Made by a program: the position numbers and the translations under genes. 64,000 nt of DNA from Stenotrophomonas cyclobalanopsidis (lineage in GTDB: Bacteria > Pseudomonadota > Gammaproteobacteria > Xanthomonadales > Xanthomonadaceae): the NCBI RefSeq assembly GCF_008710035.1, contig NZ_VYKI01000008.1, positions 36,681 through 100,680 on the forward strand, given 5' to 3'. Each line of letters starts with the position of its first letter. Within the stretch, counting starts at the first letter, position 1. Positions 1 to 11,246 of the stretch are shown here, piece by piece. The notes under the pieces were generated by a model. It ran no database searches. It was not told the origin of the DNA and was given only the letters and a program-made list of their open reading frames with translations.

Positions 1-56
1 TGTCCTTTTTTTTTTTCGCCCCTTGCTCGAGTGCGGGGGGGGTGTCGCGAACGGCT

Positions 57-78
57 GTCGAGCATGGCTCGACTCTAC
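57..78. repeat. SMAG-type palindrome
   Basis: A hairpin (gtcgagc-atg-gctcgac) ends in CTAC, that is GTAG on the minus strand. It lies in the 220-base leader before the first gene. Apart from a T tract and a G tract in the first 42 bases, I see nothing else clear in 1-220. Confidence 0.8.
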
Positions 79-220
79 AGGGCACGATTTCGGAACGATC
101 CTGCTTCTTAATCCCGCCATCGTTCCATTTCCAGCACAACTAAACGCAACGTCGATGCTATTGCCGTCAGAAAACTTGCTCTATCGTTGAGGCCGATTTC
201 GGTTTTCGGGGATACACCGC

Positions 221-2053
221 ATGGCGGTAGAAGCAGCGACCAGCGAGCTGGTCAAGGTCGTGGCCCTGTTGGGCGCGGCGGTGGTGATGGTGCCCTTGTT
301 CCGCAGGCTTGGCCTGGGTTCGGTGCTGGGTTACTTCGCCGCGGGCCTGGCGATCGGACCGTTCGGCCTGGGCTGGTTCTCCGACCCGCAGGCGATCCTG
401 CATACGGCCGAGCTGGGCGTGGTGATGTTCCTGTTCGTCATCGGCCTGGAAATGCGCCCCTCGCATCTGTGGAGCCTGCGCAAGGAAATCTTCGGGCTGG
501 GCACGCTGCAGATCGTCACCTGTGCGCTGGTGCTGACCAGCATCGCCAAGCTGTTCGGCCTGCCGTGGCAGGTCGCCTTCATCGGCGCCACCGGCTTCGT
601 GCTCACCTCCACCGCGGTGGTGATGCAGCTGCTGGCCGAGCGCGGTGACATCGCGCTGCCGTCGGGGCAGAAGATCGTCTCCATCCTGCTATTCGAAGAC
701 CTGCTGATCGTGCCGCTGCTGGCCCTGGTCGCGTGGATGGCACCGAGCGCCGGCAGTGCCGATGGCGAGGGCTCGCGCTGGTTGTCGGTGGCGATCGGCG
801 TCGGTGCCATCGTCGGCCTGGTGCTGGTCGGCCGCTTCCTGCTCAATCCGCTGTTCCGCCTGCTTGCCGAATCGAAAGCGCGCGAAGTGATGACCGCCGC
901 CGCGCTGCTGGTGGTGCTGGGTGCGGCGCTGCTGATGCAGCTGTCCGGCCTGTCGATGGCGATGGGCGCGTTCCTTGCCGGCGTGCTGCTGAGCGAATCG
1001 ACCTTCCGCCACCAGATCGAAGCGGACATCGAACCGTTCCGCGGCATCCTGCTGGGCCTGTTCTTCCTCAGCGTGGGCATGGCGCTGGACCTGGGCGTGG
1101 TGGCCGGCAACTGGCCCATGATCGTCGGCCTGGTGCTGGCGCTGATGGCGGCCAAGGCGCTGTGCATCTACGTGGTGGCGCGCCTGATGGGCAGCGACCA
1201 CGCACAGGCGATGGACCGTGGCGTACTGATGGCGCAGGGTGGCGAATTCGCCTTCGTGCTGTTCTCTGCCGCCGCCAGTGCCGGCGTCATCGACGTGGAC
1301 ATCAATGCCAACTTCACCGCCGTGGTGGTGCTGTCGATGGCGCTGACTCCGCTGGTGGTGCTGGTCTACAAGCGCGTGGCGCCCAAGCCCGAGGTGAGCC
1401 TGGAAGGCGTGGACACCGCCGACGGCCTGTCCGGCAGCGTGCTGATGATCGGCTTCGGCCGCTTCGGCCAGGTGGCCAGCCAGTCGCTGCTGGCCCGCGA
1501 CGTGGACGTGACCATCATCGACAACGACGTGGACATGATCCACAACGCCGAGCGCTTCGGTTTCAAGATCTACTACGGCGATGGCACCCGTCTTGACGTG
1601 CTGCACGCCTCGGGTGCAGGTTCCGCGCGGGCGATTGCGGTGTGCGTGAACAATGCCGAAGATGCCGACCGCATCGTTGAGCTGGTCGCGCATGAATTCC
1701 CGCAGGCCAAGCTGCTGGTGCGCTCGTTCGACCGCGAGCACTCGCTGCGGCTGATCCATGCCGGTGTCGATTTCCAGATCCGCGAAACGTTTGAATCGGC
1801 GCTGATGTTCGGCCAGGCCGCGCTGATGGAGCTGGGTGCGGACGAGGACGACGCACAGGAGATCGCCGAGCAGATCCGCGAGCGCGATGCCGAGCGTTTC
1901 GAACTGGAAATGGCCGGCGGCAGCCTGCGTGCCGGCGCACACATGGTGTTCGGCAGCGCGCTGCCGGGCGTGCCGACGCCGACCCCGTTCACCGCGCCCA
2001 AGCGCAAGGCCCGCACGTTGAACGCGGACCAGGTGCCGGAAGAAGAAGAGTAG
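221..2053 (+). CDS. Kef-type CPA2 monovalent cation:proton antiporter
   Basis: This 610-residue inner-membrane protein exchanges K+ (or another monovalent cation) for H+. The first ~390 residues are a chain of hydrophobic helices. Around residues 268-276 the loop HQIEADIEP matches the inhibitory loop (HALESDIEP) of E. coli KefC. From about residue 405 comes a Rossmann-type RCK/TrkA-N domain with GFGRFG, which in Kef proteins binds nucleotide and glutathione. The length fits KefB/KefC (about 600-620). No KefF/KefG ancillary oxidoreductase is next to it, so glutathione gating is inferred only. The stop codon TAG is part of the GTAG head of the SMAG repeat that follows. Confidence 0.93.
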   Translation: MAVEAATSELVKVVALLGAAVVMVPLFRRLGLGSVLGYFAAGLAIGPFGLGWFSDPQAILHTAELGVVMFLFVIGLEMRPSHLWSLRKEIFGLGTLQIVTCALVLTSIAKLFGLPWQVAFIGATGFVLTSTAVVMQLLAERGDIALPSGQKIVSILLFEDLLIVPLLALVAWMAPSAGSADGEGSRWLSVAIGVGAIVGLVLVGRFLLNPLFRLLAESKAREVMTAAALLVVLGAALLMQLSGLSMAMGAFLAGVLLSESTFRHQIEADIEPFRGILLGLFFLSVGMALDLGVVAGNWPMIVGLVLALMAAKALCIYVVARLMGSDHAQAMDRGVLMAQGGEFAFVLFSAAASAGVIDVDINANFTAVVVLSMALTPLVVLVYKRVAPKPEVSLEGVDTADGLSGSVLMIGFGRFGQVASQSLLARDVDVTIIDNDVDMIHNAERFGFKIYYGDGTRLDVLHASGAGSARAIAVCVNNAEDADRIVELVAHEFPQAKLLVRSFDREHSLRLIHAGVDFQIRETFESALMFGQAALMELGADEDDAQEIAEQIRERDAERFELEMAGGSLRAGAHMVFGSALPGVPTPTPFTAPKRKARTLNADQVPEEEE

Positions 2054-2138
2054 AGCCGAGCCGATGCTCGGCTGCTCTTCAGTCAGGTTGCGATAGAGCC
2101 GCGCTGCGCGCGTGATCCGAGCATAGGCTCGGCTCTAC
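2050..2138. repeat. Pair of SMAG palindromes
   Basis: Two inverted GTAG-headed hairpins occur, at 2050-2073 (gtagagccgagc stem) and 2117-2138 (gctcggctctac stem), facing each other. The first supplies the stop codon of the antiporter gene. Confidence 0.85.
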
Positions 2139-2228
2139 AAGGGCGGGCGGATCGGTGCCGTGGCGGTGGGCGAGGGGGGGCTGAATCAGGGACAATAGCG
2201 TCCCCGCCGCCGCCTGCCCCCACACTCG

Positions 2229-3104
2229 ATGACTGACTCCGCCCCCCAGCTTCCTGCCCGCATCCTCGATGGCCGCCGTATCGCCGAGAACCTGCTCGAC
2301 AGCCTGAAGGTGCGCGTCGACGCCCGCGTGGCCGCCGGTGGTAGCCGCCCTGGTCTGGCCGTGGTGCTGGTGGGTGGCGACCCGGCCTCGACCGTGTACG
2401 TACGCAACAAGCGTCGCGCGGCGGAAAAGGTCGGCATCGAAGCCTACGATTACGATCTGCCGGCCGGTACCACCGAAGCCGAGCTGCTCGACCTGATCGA
2501 CCAGCTGAATGCCGACCCCAAGATCAACGGCATCCTGATCCAGCTGCCGCTGCCGGGCATTCCCGACGCGCGCCGCCTGATCCAGCGCATCGACCCGCGC
2601 AAGGACGTGGACGGGTTCCACCCGGAAAACGTCGGCCACCTGGCCCTGCGTGAATTCGGCCTGCGCCCGTGCACCCCGCGCGGCATCACCACGCTGCTGG
2701 GCCATACCGACCAGCCGGTGCGTGGCCGCAACGCCACCATCGTGGGCGTGAGCAACCACGTGGGCCGGCCGATGGGTCTGGAGTTGCTGATCGCTGGCTG
2801 CACCGTCACCAGCTGCCACAAGTTCACCCCCAAGGACGTGCTGGAACAGGCCGTGCGCAACGCCGACATCCTGGTGGTGGCCGTGGGCCGCCCGGGCATC
2901 GTGCCGGGCGAATGGGTGAAGCCGGGCGCCGTGGTGATCGACGTCGGCATCAATCGGTTGGACGATGGCCGGCTGGTGGGCGATGTCGGGTTTGAGGCTG
3001 CGGCCGAGCGGGCGAGCTGGATCACCCCGGTGCCGGGCGGCGTCGGCCCGATGACCGTGGCCACGTTGATGCAGAACACGCTGGAAGCGGCGGAAGCGTC
3101 CTGA
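2229..3104 (+). CDS. folD: Bifunctional methylenetetrahydrofolate dehydrogenase/cyclohydrolase FolD
   Basis: FolD interconverts 5,10-methylene-THF, methenyl-THF and 10-formyl-THF in the cytoplasm, feeding purine synthesis and formyl-Met. The protein has 291 residues, the normal length. Seen in order: the YVRNK segment around residues 58-62 carrying the catalytic Tyr/Lys region, the family signature GILIQLPLP near 98-106, the DVDGFHP segment, and the NADP-binding [10 protein letters not shown]. The C-terminal [10 protein letters not shown] signature is intact. It is one of a run of one-carbon/purine genes with guaB and guaA. Confidence 0.98.
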   Translation: MTDSAPQLPARILDGRRIAENLLDSLKVRVDARVAAGGSRPGLAVVLVGGDPASTVYVRNKRRAAEKVGIEAYDYDLPAGTTEAELLDLIDQLNADPKINGILIQLPLPGIPDARRLIQRIDPRKDVDGFHPENVGHLALREFGLRPCTPRGITTLLGHTDQPVRGRNATIVGVSNHVGRPMGLELLIAGCTVTSCHKFTPKDVLEQAVRNADILVVAVGRPGIVPGEWVKPGAVVIDVGINRLDDGRLVGDVGFEAAAERASWITPVPGGVGPMTVATLMQNTLEAAEAS

Positions 3105-3124
3105 TTCAACCGCGCCGCTGCGCT

Positions 3125-3278
3125 CGCCGGGCATGGCCCGGCGCTACCGGGGCGGCGTCGGCCTGCATGACCCGCTCCTGGTAGGTGCCAACCTTGGTTG
3201 GCACGATTTGTCCGGCGCCTGGGCCCCAGATGGGGTGACGACCTCTCCCTGTTTGTGCCAACCAAGGTTGGCGCCTAC
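3125..3278. repeat. Three SMAG palindromes of two subtypes
   Basis: A CGCCGGGC-type element is at 3125-3147. An inverted pair of the gtgccaacc/ggttggcac type lies at 3181-3204 and 3255-3278, with GTAG ends pointing outward. They fill the folD-guaB intergenic gap. Confidence 0.85.
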
Positions 3279-3342
3279 CAAAGGCGTCGCCCGCGCGACA
3301 CTGCGTCGCATCCACCCCCTCCCACGGGGCGTGAAAAAGGGG

Positions 3343-4836
<1,494 letters not shown>

Positions 4837-4845
4837 CGCGGGCCG

Positions 4846-4887
4846 GAGAAAGAGGAACGAGGAATCTGATTCCCGTTCCTCTTTCTC
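4846..4887 (+). terminator. Long hairpin between guaB and guaA
   Basis: Perfect 14-base arms gagaaagaggaacg (4846-4859) and cgttcctctttctc (4874-4887) enclose a second inner stem, ggaat/attcc. There is no long T tract after it, so it may be a weak terminator or attenuator, or may protect the guaB mRNA 3' end. Confidence 0.6.
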
Positions 4888-4947
4888 TATGCGCTGTTGA
4901 AAAAGCATTCGAAGTTTTCGTTTTCCCTACTGCATTGCCAGGGCGCC

Positions 4948-6513
4948 ATGACCAACATCCATAACGACAAGATCCTGATCCTCGATTTCGGCGCGCAGTA
5001 CACGCAGCTGATCGCCCGCCGCATCCGCGAGCTGGGCGTCTACTGCGAAATCTGGGCCTGGGACCACAACCCGGCTGACATTGCCGCGTTTGGCGCCAAG
5101 GGCATCATCCTGTCCGGTGGCCCGGAATCGACCACGCTGCCGGGCGCCCCGGCCGCACCGCAGGAAGTGTTCGACAGCGGCCTGCCGATCTTCGGCATCT
5201 GCTACGGCATGCAGACCCTGGCCGCGCAGCTGGGCGGTGCCACCGAAGCGGCTGACCAGCGCGAATTCGGCCACGCCGAAGTGAACGTCATCCACCCCGA
5301 TGCACTGTTCAAGGGCCTGAGCGACCACGGCGGCGAGCCGAAGCTGAACGTCTGGATGAGCCACGGCGACCATGTCTCCGTTGCACCGCCGGGCTTCACC
5401 ATCACCGCCACCACCGACCGCATTCCGGTGGCCGCCATGGCCAACGAAGAAAAGCGCTGGTACGGCGTGCAGTTCCACCCGGAAGTGACGCACACCCTGC
5501 AGGGCCAGGCGCTGCTGCGCCGCTTCGTGGTGGACGTGTGCGGTTGCCAGACCCTGTGGACCGCCGCCAACATCATCGACGACCAGATTGCTCGCGTGCG
5601 CGAGCAGGTAGGCGATGACGAAGTGATCCTGGGCCTGTCCGGCGGCGTCGATTCGTCCGTCGTGGCCGCGCTGCTGCACAAGGCCATCGGCGAAAAGCTG
5701 ACCTGCGTGTTCGTGGATACCGGCCTGCTGCGCTGGCAGGAAGGCGACCAGGTGATGGCGATGTTTGCCGAGCACATGGGCGTAAAGGTCGTGCGCGTGA
5801 ATGCCGCCGACCGTTACTTCGCCGCGCTGGAAGGCGTGAGCGACCCGGAAGCCAAGCGCAAGATCATCGGCAACCTGTTCGTTGAGATCTTCGATGAAGA
5901 ATCGAACAAGCTGAGCAACGCCAAGTGGCTGGCGCAGGGCACCATCTACCCGGACGTGATCGAGTCGGCCGGCAGCAAGACCGGCAAGGCGCATGTGATC
6001 AAGAGCCACCACAACGTTGGCGGCCTGCCGGAGCACATGAAGCTGGGCCTGGTGGAGCCGCTGCGCGAGCTGTTCAAGGACGAAGTGCGCCGCCTTGGCG
6101 TTGAGCTGGGCCTGCCGCGCACCATGGTCTACCGCCATCCGTTCCCGGGCCCGGGCCTGGGCGTGCGTATCCTGGGCGAAGTGAAGCGCGAATACGCCGA
6201 ACTGCTGGCCAAGGCCGATGCCATCTTCATTGATGAGCTGCGCAAGGCGGATCTGTACGACAAGACCAGCCAGGCGTTTGCCGTCTTCCTGCCGGTGAAG
6301 TCGGTGGGTGTGGTGGGCGACGCGCGCGCTTATGAGTGGGTGATTGCGCTGCGTGCGGTGGAGACGATCGACTTCATGACCGCACATTGGGCGCATTTGC
6401 CGTATGAGTTCCTGGGGACGGTTAGTAATCGGATCATCAACGAGTTGCGGGGGGTTTCAAGGGTTGTCTATGACATCTCGGGGAAGCCGCCGGCTACTAT
6501 TGAGTGGGAATGA
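4948..6513 (+). CDS. guaA: GMP synthase (glutamine-hydrolysing) GuaA
   Basis: GuaA aminates XMP to GMP using glutamine and ATP. The ATG at 4948 ([17 protein letters not shown], 521 residues) is preferred. A possible start 17 codons upstream adds an unusual K/F/S-rich extension that runs back into the hairpin region. The N-terminal class I glutamine amidotransferase has the nucleophile motif FGICYGMQ and the HPEV histidine. The ATP-pyrophosphatase domain has the P-loop GLSGGVDSS, and the C-terminal dimerisation domain ends in PPATIEWE. The last ~35 codons use AT-ending codons (GTT, AGT, AAT, TCA, AGG) unlike the rest of the gene. Confidence 0.98.
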   Translation: MTNIHNDKILILDFGAQYTQLIARRIRELGVYCEIWAWDHNPADIAAFGAKGIILSGGPESTTLPGAPAAPQEVFDSGLPIFGICYGMQTLAAQLGGATEAADQREFGHAEVNVIHPDALFKGLSDHGGEPKLNVWMSHGDHVSVAPPGFTITATTDRIPVAAMANEEKRWYGVQFHPEVTHTLQGQALLRRFVVDVCGCQTLWTAANIIDDQIARVREQVGDDEVILGLSGGVDSSVVAALLHKAIGEKLTCVFVDTGLLRWQEGDQVMAMFAEHMGVKVVRVNAADRYFAALEGVSDPEAKRKIIGNLFVEIFDEESNKLSNAKWLAQGTIYPDVIESAGSKTGKAHVIKSHHNVGGLPEHMKLGLVEPLRELFKDEVRRLGVELGLPRTMVYRHPFPGPGLGVRILGEVKREYAELLAKADAIFIDELRKADLYDKTSQAFAVFLPVKSVGVVGDARAYEWVIALRAVETIDFMTAHWAHLPYEFLGTVSNRIINELRGVSRVVYDISGKPPATIEWE

Positions 6514-6518
6514 GTTGA

Positions 6519-6800
6519 AAGAACGAGGGCGCCGAGAGGCGCCCTCCTTGTTCTAGGGGCGAGCGAGAGCTTCACTATTTACAGAATTCCATCGATGGGG
6601 CTCAGCCAGTCATCCCTGCCACAGAAAACGCGGCACAGCTCGGTGACCCAACGATGATCCGGACCGTCGGCGCGAGAATGCTCCGCCTGGATTGGCGAGC
6701 CCTGGCTGAGCGGGCGTTTGTGCACCTGCCAGACCTTGTGGTGGAAGATTCGCTGTCCGGTGATCTTTTTATGCCCAACAATGCAGCGGCAGTGAGGTAG
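6519..6800 (+). pseudogene. Unidentified coding remnant downstream of guaA
   Basis: One forward frame stays open from just after guaA to a TAG at 6798-6800. From about 6600 it reads like real protein (motifs such as MIRTVGARMLRLDWRALAER), with good codon bias. It has no sensible start: the only in-frame ATG before the conserved-looking part is at 6654, and the 5' part crosses the guaA terminator. I take it as the 3' end of a gene truncated by insertion or deletion. I do not recognise the family. Confidence 0.4.
6525..6546 (+). terminator. Rho-independent-like terminator after guaA
   Basis: Perfect 9-bp stem gagggcgcc/ggcgccctc with a GAGA loop begins 11 bases after the guaA stop. It is followed by cttgttct, a modest T-rich tail. 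Confidence 0.75.
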
Positions 6801-7372
6801 CCGAACGAAGGTTCGTCGATCATCCCCTTAATTGGCTCAGGCAGCTTGGCTTTGACTTGGGCCGCGCTTTCGGTCGCCCTGTAGTACGTCGTCCGACGCG
6901 GTGCACCGAACCACTGGCACGGCTAATTGTCGGAGCGGCAACACCGTCGTTGTTCGGGCCCTGCTGGACCGAGAGCAGCAGCTCTCATCCTTCCCTGGCA
7001 GGGATGCCAGATTTTTTCCGACATGGATCGACTGCATCCCGTCGTCATGAGCTTCCTGCAGGTCCTTCATGCCTGCGCACCTCCTAGGACTTGGATTGCC
7101 GGGCTTTTTCCATACCGTGTTTGCCTTCTTCATCTCTCGATCTCGGTTGGGGGAAGGATCGCGGCCGTAAGGCACCTATGGTGATAACATCTTCAGCGAC
7201 CTTGTGTACCCAGCATCTGACGACACGTAGAGCCATACGACGATGGGGCGGTCAACGGGGCTGAGCGTCTGACCGGAGGGCGGGTACGCCGAATGGTCGG
7301 TGCAAAAATCAATGTGCTGGCGACTGGCAGAAGCTTTGCCATCTTGTTTGGATGCGAGGGGACGCATTGCCA
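6801..7372. other. Gap with no recognisable gene
   Basis: About 570 bases between the remnant and the large NTPase gene. Several short frames are open on both strands, but none has convincing codon use, start and ribosome site together. A fragment ending TYGDNIFSDLVYPASDDT near 7236 looks protein-like but is bounded by stops. The region probably consists of eroded island sequence. Confidence 0.4.
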
Positions 7373-10300
7373 ATGCTCGAACGATCTGTAGTTCTCCTAA
7401 AGGAATCTGGGGACAAATTGCGAAAAATAGTCGCAAAGATGGCGGGTCGGCGTGGCCGCTCGACACAAACTGCCGAACTCCCGACCAAGTTCATCGATCT
7501 TGCGCCGACCAGCAAGGCAGACGAGGCCGGCGTCTACTCGGAAGCGCTCGTCTACGCGACAGATAATCCCCGCGTGTCAAACATTGCGCTGACCGGGCCA
7601 TATGGATCGGGCAAGAGTAGTATTATAAAGTCGTTCGTGCAGAGGTATCGGCGCCCGGTTCTGCAGATATCTCTTGCAGCCTTTCTCGCGGAGTCTGCTC
7701 CCTCTAAAGGGAAAGTTAGCAAGCAGGAGATAGAGCGGAGCATCCTGCAGCAGATGCTCTATGGAGCAGATGCGAACCAGCTCCCGCTCTCACGCTTCAA
7801 AAGGATAGAATCGCCCGGGAGGTGGTCGATCCTGTTTTCTCTTTTTGCAATCATTGGCGCAACTGCATCTTGGAACATCTTCCAAAAGCGCGATGAAATT
7901 ATCGATGGAACATATTTTCTTCCGGTTTCCATCGGCAACTTGCCGCATTACATTTGGTTTGCGATCGGCGCTTCTTTCCTGTGGATAACTATATATAAAG
8001 TCTACAAGGCGAGCTTCGGTGTCTCGCTCAAGAGTATTTCACTGAAAGATATCGAGATCACTCCTGCTGCAGTTAGTCAGGAGTCAATACTAAATAGGCA
8101 TCTCGATGAGATTGTTTATTTCTTTCAATCCACGAATTATGATCTCGTAATTATTGAGGATCTTGATCGGTTCGATGATCCTGATATCTTTGTAACCCTG
8201 CGTGAAATTAACAGTCTCGTAAACGCGAATGCTGGAGTGAAGCGACCTATCCGTTTCCTGTACGCACTGCGTGACGATATGTTTATAAACACAGAGAGAA
8301 CGAAGTTCTTCGAGTTTATCATTCCTGTCATACCTATTATCAATTCATCAAATTCGATTGATAAGGTTCTGGAACAGGGAAAGCGCCTGTCACTCGACAG
8401 TCGCTTTGACCAGCAGTTTCTTCGCGAAGTGTCGCGCTATCTAAATGACCTCAGGCTCATTCATAACATATTTAATGAGTATGCGATTTATGCTGCGAAC
8501 CTGGAGCTTGATGATGAAAATGTTCTAGACGCGAACAAGCTTCTGGCCGTCTTGATCTATAAGAATGTCTTCCCAAGAGACTTTGAGAGTCTGCATAGCG
8601 GGAAGGGCAATCTCGCAAAGATTCTTGCTCGCCACGATGAGTTGATCGCCCGCGCCGAGGTGAAAAATCGGTCAGAAATAGATGAAGTAGAGGCCAGTCT
8701 AGCTTCGGCAGAGAGACAGGTTCCAACCGATCTGCTTGAGCTGCGTCGGATCTACGCAATGGCGTTGGTCGAACGGCTGCCCCCGTTGGCATCTCGAGTC
8801 GGCCGGAACAGCCAAACTATGATTGAGATCGGCAATCTTGTGAGAAGCGACGATTTCGATCAGATCATTTCCGCCGAGCAGGTGGTAGTAACAATCAATA
8901 ACTATTACGGCGCCAGCAACCAGAACGTCGATATTTCCGGGCTGCAGTCTGAAGTCGATAGCCTGCGGGCGTTCAGTGATCGACAGAAAGAGATCCAACG
9001 GCGCGCGGCAGAGTTCAAAAGTCTTGCTGCCAAAAAGCTTCAGTCGCTGCGGATGAGCGGTGCCGGACTGCGTTCAGCAAAATTCAATGAAATCATCAGG
9101 ATCAGCGCAGAGGAATTGGAAGACATTTTCAACGATTTCGGCGATGGTCACGAGTTGGCTCGTTTTCTTATTCTGGAAGGGCACATCGACGATACCTACT
9201 ATCAGTATACGTCGCTGTTTCACGCGGGTCGGATGTCTCCGAATGACAATAAATTTTTGATCAAGATACGTGGCTTCATTGTCCCGCCCCCCGACTTCCC
9301 AATTGACAATGTTAAGGAAGTCATTGCCGGAATGCGGGGCGAGGATTTCCGGCAACCCTACGTCCTGAATGTGAAGATCGTAGACTGCCTGCTGAGTAAC
9401 GCCACAACTTATAGAGAGCAGTTGGCCAAGATGTTCACTTACATGGCCTCGGACTTCGATAATTGTGAGGCGTTTTTCGCAAGCTACTATGTGGCTGGCG
9501 CGGAGATCCCCAAGTTGGTGGACGGCCTTCAGGCAACCTGGCCCGGCTATGTTCCTGCTATTCTCGACGAACGCGGTTTTTCCCATATCGGCCAGGTTAT
9601 CGCCCATCTTTCTGAGCAGGCACTCGAGGCTTTGCCGGTCACGTATCCCAAGGTGTCGCAGTTCGTATCAGATAAGCTGGCTCGAGTTCTCGCTCTTGGA
9701 ATTGACTTTGATCCGTCTCGGCTTGCGCTGCTCGGGATTGAAGTTCAGGACCTGTCGAGTGTGGAAGGCTTTCCCGGAGTGGCCCGGTTCCTCTTCGAAG
9801 AGGGCTTTTACACACTCTCGATCGAAAACCTGGAGTTCATTTTTCACGCAATTTTGGGTGTCAATGATCTCACCCCCCTGCGCACCCAGAACTTCACCAC
9901 GGTGACTGGCATGGATAATCCCCAACTGATTTCACGGATTGAGGACGGCTTCGAGCTGTATCTGAAAGACGTGCTCCTCCCGCTGCATAGCGATACGCGC
10001 GAAAGCGTTGCGGCCATCCTTAACCTGCTTGGGCGAGAGGATGTGGATTTTGACGTTATAAGTACAATTCTTGAGAGGCAGTCAGCGACCATCCAGTCAT
10101 TCGATGACGTGCCCGTCCGCTTCCAGTCCCTTGTCTTCCAACTGGGTAGGATCGAGGCCAGCTGGGAAAACTGCCGTGCCTTCATGAACAGTGATGCCTT
10201 TGATGCGGGCGTTCTTACCGGTTTCCTAGAGACGAAAGCAGCGCTTGACGCTTTGACCGCACAGCCCATCGCAGGTGATGATAAGACCGCGAAGCTTCGC

Positions 10301-11008
10301 CTTTTCTTGATCAGCAATAATGCGTTGGAGGACACTACCTACCGCGCATACGTCAAGCAGCTCCCAAGGACCTTCAGTAAATTCCCGGACGAGCTTGACG
10401 CCAGTAAATGGAGAATTTTGATCGAGGAGGCGCGTATTAGCTTCTCCAATGACACGGTATCGGCGCTCGCGGAACAGATCGATCTTCAGCTGCTATTTGT
10501 GGCGAAGAATATTGACAAGTATCTTATGGAAGTCGCGGAGTTCGGGCTTGACGATGATTTCCGGGAGAAGCTTCTCAGCGAGAATATCGGGGACGCCCAA
10601 AAGTTGGCGACTATCCGGGCGATGGATCTGACCTCACTAGGTGGCTTACCGGCGCGGGCCGGCAAGGTGGGGATGATCCTTGAGCAAATAGGGGCAGATA
10701 CCGTTATGCTCAATGCTGAGGGAGCCCGGGCCGCTATTGTCAATTCAGAGCCCGTCCGCATACAGATCTCGCTGTTCAACAGGTACGAGAAGATCTTGAG
10801 TTCGGCAGAGGTTCGCGGGATCTTGGCGGAACTCCCGAGGCCATATTCCGAGATTAACGTCGGGTATCACAAGCCTACAATTGAGAATAATGTTCAGAAC
10901 GTTGAACTCGTCAATTGGCTTAGAAGGAGGAAGATCATCTCGTCCTGGAGACTGTCCCTATTGGGGGATATTCGCATCAATCTATTCAGGTCCAGCGGCA
11001 ATGCGTAG
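7373..11008 (+). CDS. YobI/KAP-type membrane P-loop NTPase
   Basis: A 1211-residue protein when started at the ATG at 7373, which has AGGGG 11 bases upstream. An ATG at 7352 is possible but lacks a ribosome site. Walker A GPYGSGKSS is at about residues 75-83. Two hydrophobic segments follow (151-170 and 190-210) inside the NTPase domain, a hallmark of KAP/YobI proteins. Walker B YDLVIIEDLDRFDD is near 257-268 and a sensor-like FLYALRDD near 295-302. A charged, probably coiled-coil stretch follows (about 430-580), then a long helical C-terminal half with no known motif. GC content and codon use are clearly lower than in neighbouring genes, and the gene sits by the guaA island hotspot. Many such NTPases lie in defence or conflict loci; that role is inference here. 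Confidence 0.85.
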   Translation: MLERSVVLLKESGDKLRKIVAKMAGRRGRSTQTAELPTKFIDLAPTSKADEAGVYSEALVYATDNPRVSNIALTGPYGSGKSSIIKSFVQRYRRPVLQISLAAFLAESAPSKGKVSKQEIERSILQQMLYGADANQLPLSRFKRIESPGRWSILFSLFAIIGATASWNIFQKRDEIIDGTYFLPVSIGNLPHYIWFAIGASFLWITIYKVYKASFGVSLKSISLKDIEITPAAVSQESILNRHLDEIVYFFQSTNYDLVIIEDLDRFDDPDIFVTLREINSLVNANAGVKRPIRFLYALRDDMFINTERTKFFEFIIPVIPIINSSNSIDKVLEQGKRLSLDSRFDQQFLREVSRYLNDLRLIHNIFNEYAIYAANLELDDENVLDANKLLAVLIYKNVFPRDFESLHSGKGNLAKILARHDELIARAEVKNRSEIDEVEASLASAERQVPTDLLELRRIYAMALVERLPPLASRVGRNSQTMIEIGNLVRSDDFDQIISAEQVVVTINNYYGASNQNVDISGLQSEVDSLRAFSDRQKEIQRRAAEFKSLAAKKLQSLRMSGAGLRSAKFNEIIRISAEELEDIFNDFGDGHELARFLILEGHIDDTYYQYTSLFHAGRMSPNDNKFLIKIRGFIVPPPDFPIDNVKEVIAGMRGEDFRQPYVLNVKIVDCLLSNATTYREQLAKMFTYMASDFDNCEAFFASYYVAGAEIPKLVDGLQATWPGYVPAILDERGFSHIGQVIAHLSEQALEALPVTYPKVSQFVSDKLARVLALGIDFDPSRLALLGIEVQDLSSVEGFPGVARFLFEEGFYTLSIENLEFIFHAILGVNDLTPLRTQNFTTVTGMDNPQLISRIEDGFELYLKDVLLPLHSDTRESVAAILNLLGREDVDFDVISTILERQSATIQSFDDVPVRFQSLVFQLGRIEASWENCRAFMNSDAFDAGVLTGFLETKAALDALTAQPIAGDDKTAKLRLFLISNNALEDTTYRAYVKQLPRTFSKFPDELDASKWRILIEEARISFSNDTVSALAEQIDLQLLFVAKNIDKYLMEVAEFGLDDDFREKLLSENIGDAQKLATIRAMDLTSLGGLPARAGKVGMILEQIGADTVMLNAEGARAAIVNSEPVRIQISLFNRYEKILSSAEVRGILAELPRPYSEINVGYHKPTIENNVQNVELVNWLRRRKIISSWRLSLLGDIRINLFRSSGNA

Positions 11009-11246
11009 ATTTATGCTTAGATGCTAGGGAAAAGCGCTTCGGAGCGATCCACAGGATGCACATCGGGAAGTGGGGCAGCGGTTGGTCGAGCGACTGTAGT
11101 AAGGCGGCTTTTCCATCGCATGTGGCGCCGTGGCACCATGGCGCACCGGCTTCGTCCTTGGGACGCGGCCGGCGCGCGTGGCGTGGATCAGTCGCCCCAC
11201 GCGACCGGGTGGTCGCCAATGCTGAATGTTGATCCAGGAGTTCTGT

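Noticed and set aside
4897-4947. Seventeen extra codons at the GuaA N-terminus
   Set aside because: The extension runs out of the hairpin between guaB and guaA and is not GuaA-like. ATG 4948 gives the standard protein.
11009-11246. Search for a direct repeat of the guaA 3' end marking the right end of an island
   Set aside because: No copy of the last 20 bases of guaA was seen by eye here or in the next kilobase, so island limits are not claimed.
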